Assembly (NCBI RefSeq): GCF_003194585.1
Contig: NZ_QHKZ01000007.1
Coordinates: 146,965 to 210,964 of the forward strand
Origin: Nocardioides daejeonensis
GTDB taxonomy: Bacteria; Actinomycetota; Actinomycetes; Propionibacteriales; Nocardioidaceae
Direction: 5' to 3'
DNA: 64,000 bases
How positions within the stretch are numbered: the first letter of the stretch is position 1; every line of letters starts with the position of its first letter. Of the stretch, positions 7,536 to 15,889 are shown in pieces. A program made the position numbers and the translations under genes. A model generated the notes under the pieces. It saw only the letters and a program-made list of their open reading frames with translations. It had not been told where the DNA came from and did no database searches.

Positions 7536-8965
7536 CCCCCGACGTCCTCTCCAGACTGGCTGCGCTGCAGGAGGCGGACCTGCCCGTGCTCGGCGGCCGC
7601 ACGCTGGCCTACGTCTATGACTCCGGCCTCGCGGAGGTGGACGAGATCGGGCGGGCCGCCGTGGCGGCCTACGCCGGCTCCAACGGACTGGACCCCACGG
7701 CGTTCCCCTCCCTGCTGGCGATGGAGAACGATCTGGTCGGCTTCGCTGCCAGTCTGCTCGATGCCCCCGACACCGTGGCCGGCGCCGTCACCTCCGGGGG
7801 CACCGAATCGGTCCTGCTCGCCGTGCAGACGGCCCGAGACGCCCGACCCGACGTCGAGCGGCCCCGGATGGTGCTGCCCGCGACCGCGCATGCCGCCTTC
7901 CACAAGGCAGCGCACTACTTCCGGGTCGAGCCGGTCATCGTTCCGGTCGGATCCGACTTCCGGGCCGACGCCGGGGCGATGGCTGCGGCCATCGACGACC
8001 GCACCGTGCTGGTGGTGGCCAGCGCTCCGTCGTACGCCCACGGGGTGGTGGACCCGGTCGCCGAGATCGCAGCGGCCGCCGCCGCGCGCGGCGTGCGCTG
8101 TCACGTGGACGCCTGCATCGGCGGCTGGGTGCTCCCGTACGCCGCCAGGCTCGGCCGCGACGTCCCGGCATGGACGTTCTCCGTCGAGGGCGTCACCTCG
8201 ATCTCGGTCGACCTGCACAAATACGGCTACGCGCCCAAGGGCGCCTCGTTGCTCCTGCACCGAAGCCCCGACCTGCGCCGGCCGCAGTACTTCGCGAGTG
8301 CCGCGTGGCCTGGCTACACGATGCTCAACTCGACGATGCAGTCGACCAAGTCCGGCGGTCCGCTCGCCGGCGCATGGGCGGTGGTTCAGCAGCTCGGTCA
8401 CGAGGGCTACGAACGGCTGACCCTCGACGTCCTCGCCGCCGTCGACCGGATCGTCGCCGGCATCGCGGAGATTCCGGCGTTGTCCGTGGTCGCCGCACCG
8501 GACTCGACCCTGATCGCGCTCGCCTGCGACAGGTCGTGCGACCCGTTCACGGTCTGTGACGAGATGGCCTCCTCCGGTTGGTTCGTGCAGCCCCAGATGT
8601 CGTTCGCCGGTCATCCCGCGACGATCCACCTGTCTGTCAGCGCCGCCACCCTCGCCGGAGTCGACGACTTCCTGGCGTCGCTCGGCGCAGCGGTGCGCCA
8701 GGCACAGGCCACTGGTCCCGTCACCGTGGACCCCGGCGTGGTCGCCTTCATCGAGGCGCTCGACCCGGCCGCCCTCACCGACACCGACTTCGACGGACTT
8801 CTTGCCGCCTCCGGCCTGGTCGGCGACGACGGCGACGGAGGACTAGCCCTCCCCGACCGGATGGCCGACGTGAACGCACTCCTCGATGTCGCCGCTCCGG
8901 CGATGCGCGAGGCCCTCCTCATCGCCTTCCTCGACCGCCTCCAGCGGCCCACCCGACCGAGCTAA
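7532..8965 (+). CDS. PLP-dependent decarboxylase/lyase (group II, sphingosine-phosphate-lyase-like)
   Basis: A 477-residue fold-type I PLP enzyme. SGGTES (~88-93) binds the PLP phosphate, HVDACIGG (~191-198) carries the Asp that contacts the pyridine nitrogen, and SVDLHKYGYAPKG places the Schiff-base lysine at K230. The HKYGYAPKG signature is typical of the Dpl1/sphingosine-1-phosphate lyase and tyrosine decarboxylase branch. The ATG at 7532 overlaps the transporter stop by 4 bases. The reaction is probably decarboxylation of an amino acid or C-C cleavage of an amino alcohol phosphate; motifs alone cannot decide. The gene ends against a 22-nt repeat cluster. Confidence 0.85.
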   Translation: MTPDVLSRLAALQEADLPVLGGRTLAYVYDSGLAEVDEIGRAAVAAYAGSNGLDPTAFPSLLAMENDLVGFAASLLDAPDTVAGAVTSGGTESVLLAVQTARDARPDVERPRMVLPATAHAAFHKAAHYFRVEPVIVPVGSDFRADAGAMAAAIDDRTVLVVASAPSYAHGVVDPVAEIAAAAAARGVRCHVDACIGGWVLPYAARLGRDVPAWTFSVEGVTSISVDLHKYGYAPKGASLLLHRSPDLRRPQYFASAAWPGYTMLNSTMQSTKSGGPLAGAWAVVQQLGHEGYERLTLDVLAAVDRIVAGIAEIPALSVVAAPDSTLIALACDRSCDPFTVCDEMASSGWFVQPQMSFAGHPATIHLSVSAATLAGVDDFLASLGAAVRQAQATGPVTVDPGVVAFIEALDPAALTDTDFDGLLAASGLVGDDGDGGLALPDRMADVNALLDVAAPAMREALLIAFLDRLQRPTRPS

Positions 8966-8971
8966 CCCGCC

Positions 8972-9037
8972 GAAGCGCCAGCTCCAACACGTCGAAACGC
9001 CAGTTCCAACACGTCGAGACGCCAGCTCCAACACGCA
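8972..9037. repeat. Three tandem 22-nt intergenic repeats
   Basis: Three contiguous 22-nt units at 8972-8993, 8994-9015 and 9016-9037 each begin GARRCGCCAG and continue YTCCAACACG. They fill most of the gap between the convergent decarboxylase and ung genes. The same family recurs at 42381-42490. There is no spacer between units, so this is not a CRISPR. Confidence 0.85.
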
Positions 9038-9046
9038 TCGAACAAC

Positions 9047-9742
9047 TCAGAAGGCTTCGGGGATGCTCCAATCGACCGGTGCCCCGCCCTGCTGCTCGAG
9101 CAGCTGGTTGACCCGGCTGAAGGGTCGTGAGCCGAAGAAGCCACGGGAGGCGGACAACGGCGACGGGTGCACCGACTCCACCCACGGGATCGGCCCGAGC
9201 ATCGGCTTGAGCGACTGCGCGTCGCGGCCCCACAGGATCGCCGCGAGCGGTCCGCCCCGCTTGGCGAGCGCCTGGATCGCCTGCTCGGTGACGGCCTCCC
9301 AACCCTTGCCGCGGTGGGACGCCGGCGTACCGGGACGCACCGTCAGGGAGCGGTTCAGCAGCATCACACCCTGATCGGCCCAAGCGGAGAGGTCCCCGTG
9401 CGCGGGCGTCTCGATCCCCACGTCGGTCCGCAGCTCCTGATAGATGTTCACCAGGCTCCGCGGCAGCGGTCGTACGTCGCCGTCCACCGCGAAGCTCAAC
9501 CCGATGGGATGCCCCGGGGTCGGGTAGGGGTCCTGGCCGACGACCAGCACCTTCACCTCGGACAACGGCCGCTGGAAGGCCCTCAGGATCTGCTCGCCGC
9601 GCGGCAGATAGGCGCGGCCGGCCGCGATCTCCTCGCGGAGGAACAGCCCCATCGCGGCAATGCGGTCCTCGACGGGCGCCAACGCCTCCGCCCAGTCCGC
9701 GGCGACGAGGCCCTTGGTGACGAGATCGGCGAGGGTGCTCAT
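9047..9742 (-). CDS. ung: Uracil-DNA glycosylase, family 1
   Basis: A 231-residue base-excision repair enzyme that removes uracil from DNA. The water-activating motif GQDPYPTPGHPIGLSF and the DNA-intercalating HPSPLSASRGFFG loop are both intact, and MLLNRSLTV with the WGRDAQ segment match the family. Length is standard. ATG 9742 (MSTLADLV) is chosen over longer upstream forms because similarity begins there; the ribosome site is weak. It is divergent from the dioxygenase gene, with a perfect palindrome between them. Confidence 0.97.
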   Translation of the reverse strand: MSTLADLVTKGLVAADWAEALAPVEDRIAAMGLFLREEIAAGRAYLPRGEQILRAFQRPLSEVKVLVVGQDPYPTPGHPIGLSFAVDGDVRPLPRSLVNIYQELRTDVGIETPAHGDLSAWADQGVMLLNRSLTVRPGTPASHRGKGWEAVTEQAIQALAKRGGPLAAILWGRDAQSLKPMLGPIPWVESVHPSPLSASRGFFGSRPFSRVNQLLEQQGGAPVDWSIPEAF

Positions 9743-9769
9743 GAGGTCAGCGTAGAGTGCGCCACATTT

Positions 9770-9785
9770 AGTTGAACTTTCAACT
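9770..9785. promoter_or_regulatory. MarR-type palindromic operator candidate
   Basis: AGTTGAACTTTCAACT is a perfect 7-2-7 palindrome in an AT-rich patch between divergent ung and the dioxygenase gene, 22-37 bases before the ATG at 9807. The sequence form (AGTTGAA..TTCAACT) matches sites bound by MarR-family regulators of quinone/phenolic stress genes. No marR gene is present in the window. Confidence 0.6.
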
Positions 9786-9806
9786 GACTTGACGGATGAT
9801 GGACTC

Positions 9807-10589
9807 ATGATCGAGACGACCTCCCGCATGCCGGCCCTCTACATCGGCCACGGCGCACCGCCCCTGCTCGACGACCCGATCTGGTCGAGCGAGCTGGCGA
9901 CCTGGGCCAAGCGCCTGCCGCGACCGAGCGGGATCCTCATCGTCAGCGCCCACTGGGAGGCCGCACCGATCAGCCTCACCGCCTCCCGCGCTCCGCTGGT
10001 CTACGACTTCGGCGGCTTTGCCGAGAAGTACTACCGGATGACCTATGCGACTCCGGACTCCACCGCCCTGGCGGCTCGCGTGGCAGCGCTGATGCCGGCC
10101 AGCGAGCCCGTCCACCAGCACACGAGCCGAGGGCTCGACCACGGCGCCTGGGTGCCCCTGAAGATCATGTATCCGGCCGCCGACATCCCGGTGGTGCAGA
10201 TGTCGCTGCCGACCCAGGACCCGTACCGCCTGCTGGGTATCGGCATGCGCCTGCGCGAGTTGCGCGACGAGGGCATCCTGGTGATCGGCTCGGGCTTCCT
10301 CACCCACGGGCTGCCCTTCCTCACCAGCTGGAGCATCGACGCCGCAGCACCCACCTGGTCGAGCGAGTTCGACGCCTGGGCCGCCGAGGCGATCGCCCGC
10401 GGCGACGTCGACGAGCTTGCCCGGTTCCAGGAGCGCGCCCCCGGCATGCCCTTCGCGCACCCGACGGTCGAGCACTACACGCCGCTCTTCCTCACCCTCG
10501 GCGCTGCGACCAACAGCGACGAACCCGCCGACCAGGTGGTCGACGGGTTCTGGATGGGACTCTCCAAGCGCTCCCTGCAGGTCGCGTGA
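9807..10589 (+). CDS. Class III extradiol dioxygenase family protein (LigB/DODA/YgiD-like)
   Basis: A 260-residue protein of the DODA/YgiD branch of the LigB fold. Zinc or iron ligands are expected from the N-terminal YIGHGAPPLL, VSAHWE, RGLDHGAWVPL and the late SGFLTHGL. Members open catechol rings (DOPA, other ortho-diphenols). The ATG at 9807 is preferred; an in-frame TTG at 9789 would add six residues but overlaps the promoter region. The perfect palindrome at 9770-9785 sits at its promoter and suggests control by a MarR repressor sensing phenolics or quinones. The gene is converged on by the aldehyde dehydrogenase. Confidence 0.88.
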   Translation: MIETTSRMPALYIGHGAPPLLDDPIWSSELATWAKRLPRPSGILIVSAHWEAAPISLTASRAPLVYDFGGFAEKYYRMTYATPDSTALAARVAALMPASEPVHQHTSRGLDHGAWVPLKIMYPAADIPVVQMSLPTQDPYRLLGIGMRLRELRDEGILVIGSGFLTHGLPFLTSWSIDAAAPTWSSEFDAWAAEAIARGDVDELARFQERAPGMPFAHPTVEHYTPLFLTLGAATNSDEPADQVVDGFWMGLSKRSLQVA

Positions 10590-10599
10590 CAGGAGGGGC

Positions 10600-12168
10600 C
10601 TAGCGGATACCCAGCTTTCGCATGATCGCGAGGCCCTTGATCTGCTCCTCGACGTTCTTCTCGAAGGGCTTGTCGTCGGGGACGGTCATGACCTGCTTCT
10701 TGAGGATGCCGACGTTCTGACAGTCGGTGTACTTCAGCAGCCCCTGGTCACCGTGCCGGGCGCCGACTCCGGACTGCTTGACGCCGCCGGACGGCGTCCC
10801 CTTGGAGGCGTAGGCGGTCGCGAGGATGTCGTTGATGTTGACGTTGCCCGACTCGATCCGCTTCCCCACCCGGATCGCGTTGTCGAGGTCGCCGCCCCAG
10901 ACGCTGGCGTTGAGGCCGTAGTCGGTGGCGTTGGCGAGCGAGATCGCCTCGTCCTCGGTCTGGTAGCGGTGCAGCGCGACCACCGGGCCGAACGTCTCGG
11001 TGACGCCGGCCAGCATCTCCTCGGTGACCCCCTCGAGGATCGTCGGCTCGAAGAACGCCGGCCCGAGGTCCGGGCGCTCCTTGCCGCCGGTCACCACGGT
11101 CGCACCCTTCTCCAGCGCATCCGCGACATGCGAAGCGACGCGGTCCTTGTGCTCGACGCTGATCAGCGAGCCGACGTTGGGCCCGAAGTCGTACGCCGCC
11201 CCGACGACCAGCTTCTCGGTCGCCTCCTTGAAGCGTGCCTTGAAGGTGTCGTAGATCGAGTCGTGCACATACATGCGCTCGATGTGCATGCAGATCTGCC
11301 CGGTGTTGCCGAAGGCGCCGAAGAGCGCGCCCTTGACGACGTCGTCGAGGTTGGCGTCCGGCAGCACGATCATCGGGTTCTTGCCACCGAGCTCCAGGCA
11401 GGCGCCGATGAGGTTGCGTCCGGCGCGTTCACCGATCACCCGACCGGTGTTGGTGGAGCCGGTGAACATCACATAGTTGGCGTTGTCGATCAACGTCGGG
11501 CCGACGTCCGGGCCCTCGCCGCAGACGACCTGGAACAGCCCCTTGGGCAGCCCTGCCTCCTCCAGCAGCTGAACACCGAACAGCGGCGAGAGTGCCGTCT
11601 TGTTGTCCGGCTTGACCACCACGCCGTTGCCGGCGATGAGCGCCGGGATGGCGTCGGAGATTCCCGTCGCGAAGGGGAAGTTCCACGGCGCGATGATGCC
11701 GACGACGCCCTTCGGGATCCGCACCTCCTGCGAGGAGGAGACGACCGGCACCGGCCCCGCGTGCTTCCTGGTGGCCAGCACCTTCGCCGCACGCTTGAGG
11801 TAGTAGCCGGTGACCATCGGCACGTCGAGGGTCTCCTCGAAGGCCATCCGGCGGGCCTTGCCCGACTCGACCTGGATGAGGTCGACGATCGTCTCGTTGC
11901 GCTCCAGCACCAGCGAGTGGAACTTCTTGAAGACCTTGAGCCGCTGCTTCAGCGGCGTGGCCGCCCATGCCTTCTGCGCGCGGCGCGCAGCAGCGAAGGC
12001 AGCCTCGATGTCTTCGGGCGAGGACTGCGGCAGCTCGACGAGCACGTCGCCCGTGTAGACCTCGGTGAGCTTCCAGGTGTTGCCGGTGCTCCCGGGAACG
12101 CGGGCGACCAGCTTCTCCAGGAACGCTGGCGTGACCGAGTCAGGACGCTTCAACGACGCGGCAACCAT
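10600..12168 (-). CDS. gabD2: Succinate-semialdehyde dehydrogenase, GabD2-like
   Basis: A 522-residue NAD(P)+-dependent aldehyde dehydrogenase. Catalytic residues are all visible: Asn163 in PWNF, Glu259 in LELGGKNP and the nucleophile Cys293 in FGNTGQICMHIER. Length and sequence match the mycobacterial GabD2 type, which oxidises succinic semialdehyde to succinate. The start region reads GTGATG and overlaps the stop of the upstream GMC gene; ATG 12168 is used. The coupling suggests the dehydrogenase makes an aldehyde that this enzyme oxidises, so the true substrate may be wider than succinic semialdehyde. Confidence 0.88.
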   Translation of the reverse strand: MVAASLKRPDSVTPAFLEKLVARVPGSTGNTWKLTEVYTGDVLVELPQSSPEDIEAAFAAARRAQKAWAATPLKQRLKVFKKFHSLVLERNETIVDLIQVESGKARRMAFEETLDVPMVTGYYLKRAAKVLATRKHAGPVPVVSSSQEVRIPKGVVGIIAPWNFPFATGISDAIPALIAGNGVVVKPDNKTALSPLFGVQLLEEAGLPKGLFQVVCGEGPDVGPTLIDNANYVMFTGSTNTGRVIGERAGRNLIGACLELGGKNPMIVLPDANLDDVVKGALFGAFGNTGQICMHIERMYVHDSIYDTFKARFKEATEKLVVGAAYDFGPNVGSLISVEHKDRVASHVADALEKGATVVTGGKERPDLGPAFFEPTILEGVTEEMLAGVTETFGPVVALHRYQTEDEAISLANATDYGLNASVWGGDLDNAIRVGKRIESGNVNINDILATAYASKGTPSGGVKQSGVGARHGDQGLLKYTDCQNVGILKKQVMTVPDDKPFEKNVEEQIKGLAIMRKLGIR

Positions 12169-13796
12169 CACAGCCCCGTCCCGAGCACGATGGCGCCGGC
12201 CATGTCGCCGATCATCATCGACGGAGCGTTCGTGTTGCCACCGATGATCGTCGGCATGATCGACGCGTCGGCCACCCGCAGCCCGTCGATGCCACGCACC
12301 TTGAGCTCGGGGTCGACGACGGCGCGCTCGTCGACGCCCATCCGCACCGAGCCGACCGGGTGGTAGACGGTGCTGACCCGCTTGATGACCTCGGCCCGCA
12401 GCTTGTCGCCGGTGTAGCCGGGTCCGGGCTCGTACTCCTCCTTGACGTGCTTGGCGATCGCGGAGTCGGCCATGATCGCGCGGATCATCTCGACGCCTTC
12501 GAGCAGCACCTTCAGGTCGTCGGGCTCGGAGAGCAGCTTCGGATCGATGATCGGCGCAGCAAGCGGATCCGCGCTGGCCAGGCGCACCGTGCCGCGCGAC
12601 TTCGGCCGGATCAGCGTGGAGAAGGCCGACAGCGAGGGACGCTTGTCAGGGCTGAGCCGCACCGGGTCGTCCTGGAAGGGCGGGTAGGACCACGGGATGG
12701 CGAACAGCTGCATATCGGGGGCAGTCGACTGCGACAGGGAAGTGTGCAGGAAGGCGCCCGCCTCGAAGACCGAGTGCGCAAGGAAGTTCGAGCCCGGCTT
12801 GAACCGGTCCTTGAGCAGCGCCTTGCCGAAGTAGAAGGCACTGCTGTGGTGCGGCGAGTTGTCCATGGCGAAAGTCATCGGCATGAACAGGTGGTCGTGG
12901 AGGTTGTCGCCGACCGGCAGGTCCGCGACGACGTCGATGCCGTGCCCGCGCAGGTGCTCGGCCGGCCCGATCCCGGAGAGCATCAGGATCTGCGGGGAGC
13001 CGAAGGCGCCGGCGGCGAGGATCACCTCGGTGCGCGCCTTCACGATCCGGCGCTGGCCACCCTCCTCGATGACCTCGACACCTGTCGCCCGGCTGCCCTC
13101 GATGACGACGCGGGAGACCGTGCCGCGCTGCTGCACCTCGAGGGTCGGCAGCTCCTGCTCGGTCAGGTAGCCGCGCGAGGAGCTGAACCGGATCGCGTTG
13201 CTGGTGTTCTCCTGGATGACATGCATGCCGTCCTGGCTGGCCCCGTTGTAGTCGGGGTTGACCGGCACGCCCAGCGCGGAGGCGCCGGCCTCGATGAACG
13301 TCTTGGCCGCGTCGCAGATGTCGGGGTTCTCGAGAACCTTGATCGGGCCGCCCTTGCCGCGCAGCTCGCTGTCCGGCCCTTGCCAGTCCTCCATGCGCTT
13401 GTAGGACTTGAGGACGTCGGCATAGCCCCAGCCCTTGTTGCCCTCGGCCTCCCAGGAGTCGAAGTTCTCCTTGTTGCCGCGCACGTAGATCATGCCGTTG
13501 ACGGAGCCGGAGCCGCCCATCACCTTGCCGCGCGTGGCGACGAGACGGCGGTTGTTCACGTGCTCCTGCGGGCTGAGGTAGTAGCCCCAGTCGAACTTCT
13601 TCTTCAGCTTCGGCTCGCTGTGGATCATCGTGATCATCCCGGGCCGCTTGAACATGATCGAGGTGTCGGGGCCACCGGCCTCGATCAGGATCACCTGCTT
13701 GCCAGCCTCGGCGAGGCGACCGGCCAGGGCACATCCGGCGGACCCGGCACCGACGATGACGTAGTCGGCCTCGTTCGAGTAGGGCTTCTTGGCCAT
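12168..13796 (-). CDS. GMC-family flavin dehydrogenase (choline dehydrogenase-like)
   Basis: A 542-residue GMC oxidoreductase. The N-terminal FAD motif is VIVGAGSAGCALAGRLAE, followed by EAGG. GMC signature 1 lies in RGKVMGGSGSVNGMIYVRG, signature 2 in GAFGSPQILMLSGIGP, and the C-terminal catalytic His in TVYHPVGSVRMG. Such enzymes oxidise primary alcohols to aldehydes. The start ATG 13796 has GAGAGG 8 bases upstream. It overlaps the aldehyde dehydrogenase, giving a two-step alcohol-to-acid operon. Two operator-like sequences lie in the 168-bp divergent promoter region shared with pdxY. Confidence 0.92.
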   Translation of the reverse strand: MAKKPYSNEADYVIVGAGSAGCALAGRLAEAGKQVILIEAGGPDTSIMFKRPGMITMIHSEPKLKKKFDWGYYLSPQEHVNNRRLVATRGKVMGGSGSVNGMIYVRGNKENFDSWEAEGNKGWGYADVLKSYKRMEDWQGPDSELRGKGGPIKVLENPDICDAAKTFIEAGASALGVPVNPDYNGASQDGMHVIQENTSNAIRFSSSRGYLTEQELPTLEVQQRGTVSRVVIEGSRATGVEVIEEGGQRRIVKARTEVILAAGAFGSPQILMLSGIGPAEHLRGHGIDVVADLPVGDNLHDHLFMPMTFAMDNSPHHSSAFYFGKALLKDRFKPGSNFLAHSVFEAGAFLHTSLSQSTAPDMQLFAIPWSYPPFQDDPVRLSPDKRPSLSAFSTLIRPKSRGTVRLASADPLAAPIIDPKLLSEPDDLKVLLEGVEMIRAIMADSAIAKHVKEEYEPGPGYTGDKLRAEVIKRVSTVYHPVGSVRMGVDERAVVDPELKVRGIDGLRVADASIMPTIIGGNTNAPSMMIGDMAGAIVLGTGL

Positions 13797-13850
13797 GCTG
13801 CTACCTCTCCAGCTCCCGGGTGTGGCACACCCCACACCAATGCCGCCAAC

Positions 13851-13864
13851 TGTAACTTGTTCTA
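13851..13864. promoter_or_regulatory. KstR-like half-symmetric site
   Basis: TGTAACTTGTTCTA fits TnnAACnnGTTnnA, the core of the TetR-family KstR operator in mycobacteria. It sits 55-68 bases upstream of the GMC dehydrogenase start. Short motifs of this kind occur by chance, and no kstR is in the window. Confidence 0.4.
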
Positions 13865-13880
13865 CTTTCCAGTGACAAGA

Positions 13881-13899
13881 CATACCGACCATCGGTATG
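13881..13899. promoter_or_regulatory. TetR-type palindromic operator candidate
   Basis: CATACCGA-CCA-TCGGTATG is a perfect 8-3-8 palindrome. It lies between the divergent GMC dehydrogenase and pdxY genes, about 85 bases from the former and 66 from the latter. Size and symmetry are those of TetR-family operators. Confidence 0.6.
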
Positions 13900-13964
13900 T
13901 GAAGCGCCGGACGTGGCGGCCGACCCCGCTGCACCGACGACGGGACATGCGCCAAACTGGGCAG

Positions 13965-14816
13965 GTGAAGATCCTCTCCATCCAGTCCTCGGTCGCCTAC
14001 GGCCACGTCGGCAACTCGGCAGCCGTCTTCCCTCTCCAACGGCTGGGACACGAGGTCTGGCCCGTCTACACCGTGCACTTCTCCAACCACACCGGGTACG
14101 GCGCCTGGCGCGGTCCACTGCTCGCCGCGGAGGACGTGCGCGAGGTGATCACCGGCATCGAGGAGCGCGGAGCTCTGGCCGAGGTCGACGTGGTGCTGTC
14201 GGGCTATCAGGGCGGCGAGGAGATCGGCGACGTCATCCTCGACGCCGTCGCTCGGGTCAAGGCCGCCAACCCGGATGCGATCTACGCGTGCGACCCGGTC
14301 ATGGGCAACGCCAAGAGCGGCTGCTTCGTCAACCCGGCGATCCCTGTCCTGCTGCGCGAGCGCGTCGTGCCGGCCGCCGACCTGATCACCCCCAACCAGT
14401 TCGAGCTCGGCTTCCTGGTCGGCCGCGAGCCGCGAACACTGGAGGAGATCCTGGAGGCAGCCGACGCCGCCCGGGCGATGGGGCCGAGCTCGGTGCTCGT
14501 CACCAGCGTCGAGCAGGAGGGCCGCGCGGAGGGGACGATCGAGATGCTCGCCGTCACGCCCGACGGCGCGTGGATCGTGCAGACGCCGCTGCTGCCCATG
14601 AAGGCCAACGGCTCCGGCGACGTGACGGCGGCCCTCTTCACCGCCCACTACCGCGCCACCGGCGATGCCTCCGACGCACTGGCTCGCACCGTCTCCAGCG
14701 TCTTCGACCTGCTCCAGAACACCCTCGATGCCGGTTCGCGCGAGCTGTTGCTGGTGGAGTCACAGGAGGCCTACGCCCACCCCCGGCTGCAGTTCGAGGT
14801 GCGCCAGGTCCGCTGA
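13965..14816 (+). CDS. pdxY: Pyridoxal/pyridoxamine kinase
   Basis: A 283-residue PfkB/ribokinase-like kinase of vitamin B6 salvage. It begins KILSIQSSVAYGHVGNSAA with the substrate-binding YTVHFSNHTGYG, followed by DPVMGN and the C-terminal anion-hole/catalytic region PLLPMKANGSGDVTAALF. The Asp of GSGD is the expected base. GTG 13965 matches the usual PdxY start; an in-frame ATG at 13947 would add six residues. It would supply PLP for enzymes such as the decarboxylase at 7.5 kb. Confidence 0.93.
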   Translation: MKILSIQSSVAYGHVGNSAAVFPLQRLGHEVWPVYTVHFSNHTGYGAWRGPLLAAEDVREVITGIEERGALAEVDVVLSGYQGGEEIGDVILDAVARVKAANPDAIYACDPVMGNAKSGCFVNPAIPVLLRERVVPAADLITPNQFELGFLVGREPRTLEEILEAADAARAMGPSSVLVTSVEQEGRAEGTIEMLAVTPDGAWIVQTPLLPMKANGSGDVTAALFTAHYRATGDASDALARTVSSVFDLLQNTLDAGSRELLLVESQEAYAHPRLQFEVRQVR

Positions 14817-14831
14817 CCGCCCACGCCACGG

Positions 14832-14871
14832 GCCATGCGTTCAGCCAGCCAGAACGCGCCGAACGCATGGC
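14832..14871. terminator. Hairpin between convergent pdxY and Ig-fold gene
   Basis: An exact 11-nt inverted repeat, GCCATGCGTTC (14832-14842) and GAACGCATGGC (14861-14871), with an 18-nt loop. It lies between two converging genes and may terminate both. No T-run follows. Confidence 0.5.
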
Positions 14872-14886
14872 GCCAGTGGCCGGGCG

Positions 14887-15615
14887 TCACTGCCCGATGA
14901 CCGGGAGCTTCGTGTGGTGCCCGATGCTCTGGAGGGTGCCGTCGTCCCAGGCAGCCCACCCGCCCGTCAGGATCGACAGCAGGGACCCCAGCAGACCGCT
15001 GCCCTTGCAGGTGGCCAGGCCCTCGGCGTCGGTGACGGCCCGGCAGACCTCGATCGACGGGTCCTTCTGCGCCGGGCCCGGCGGCACCGAGTTGGCCGGA
15101 CCGAAGAGGGTGAAGACCACCGGGACGCCGGCCAGCGGCGCACCGACGAAGTTCTTCGCGTGCGCCGACATCGTCAACGTCAGCGTGAGCATGGGCCCGA
15201 CCTTGGCGATGGTGGGCTCACCGGTGAGGTACGGCGTACGGAGTGGCTTCGTCTCCCCCGATGCGGAGGAGCCGGCGTACTCGGCATTGCCCAGGTAGGT
15301 CGCGGTGACGGCGACCGGGGCGTTCGAGGAGGCCACGCCGTTGAGGTTGATGACGCCCGCCGGGCTGAGTGCGACCGGCGTCCCGTCGGTGATCCCGGTG
15401 AAGACCACGTCACCCGTGACGGGCTCGTTGTCGGGGCCGCGGACGACGACGTTCACGTAGAACGTCTCCCCTACGTGATCGCCGTACGAGAGGGAGAGCT
15501 TCAGGGTGGTCGGCCTCGGGTCAGTCGCGGCAGCCGGCAGCGAGGTCGCGGCCAGCGGCACGATCAGTCCGAGCGCGACGGCGAGCGGGAGGAGGAGGCG
15601 TTGGAGCAGACGCAT
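14887..15615 (-). CDS. Secreted bacterial Ig-like domain protein
   Basis: A 242-residue exported protein. Residues 1-31 form a signal peptide (RR-LLPLAVALGLIVPLA, cleavage near AAA). The rest is two Ig-like beta-sandwich repeats: VTGDVVFTGITDGTPV..AVTATYLGNAEYAGSSAS resembles Big_3/YDG-type domains, and a second repeat follows with two cysteines (VCRAVTD..ATCKGSG) that may form a disulfide. No anchor motif is seen. Function is unknown; such domains usually serve adhesion or act as spacers. Confidence 0.75.
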   Translation of the reverse strand: MRLLQRLLLPLAVALGLIVPLAATSLPAAATDPRPTTLKLSLSYGDHVGETFYVNVVVRGPDNEPVTGDVVFTGITDGTPVALSPAGVINLNGVASSNAPVAVTATYLGNAEYAGSSASGETKPLRTPYLTGEPTIAKVGPMLTLTLTMSAHAKNFVGAPLAGVPVVFTLFGPANSVPPGPAQKDPSIEVCRAVTDAEGLATCKGSGLLGSLLSILTGGWAAWDDGTLQSIGHHTKLPVIGQ

Positions 15616-15737
15616 CGGGGCAGATCCCTTCCAAGCAACGGATCCTCCCCACGCTGGAACGTAGTGGATGCCGAGACGCTTGCGCTAGCAAAACGAACAG
15701 AAACCCGCGAAGCCGAAGGAAAGGGACGAAAGAGCGG

Positions 15738-15810
15738 AGCCGGAGACAGGATTTGAACCCGCGACATCCTCTTTACAAGAGAGGCGCTCTACCAACTGAG
15801 CTACACCGGC
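15738..15810 (-). tRNA. tRNA-Thr(TGT)
   Basis: A 73-nt cloverleaf on the minus strand. The anticodon loop CTTGTAA gives TGT inside the stem CCTCT/AGAGG, the D-arm reads GCTCAGTTGGTAGAGC and the T-loop is TTCAAAT. The acceptor stem GCCGGTG/CTCCGGC has one T-T mismatch at position 6-67. No CCA is encoded; the discriminator is T. Confidence 0.92.
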
Positions 15811-15889
15811 GCATCGCCACGGAGGCGATGCGCCCAGCCTAGGAGATCGCCCGGTCCCGACGAAAGTCGACCACCGGCGTCCGGTGGGA

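Noticed and set aside
8972..9037. CRISPR array
   Set aside because: The 22-nt units abut with no spacers and only three are present; no cas gene is near.
9789..9806. TTG start for the dioxygenase
   Set aside because: It would overlap the promoter next to the operator; ATG 9807 is a better start.
12360..13900. Long plus-strand frame running into pdxY
   Set aside because: It is antisense to the GMC dehydrogenase with no recognisable domain; pdxY begins near 13965.
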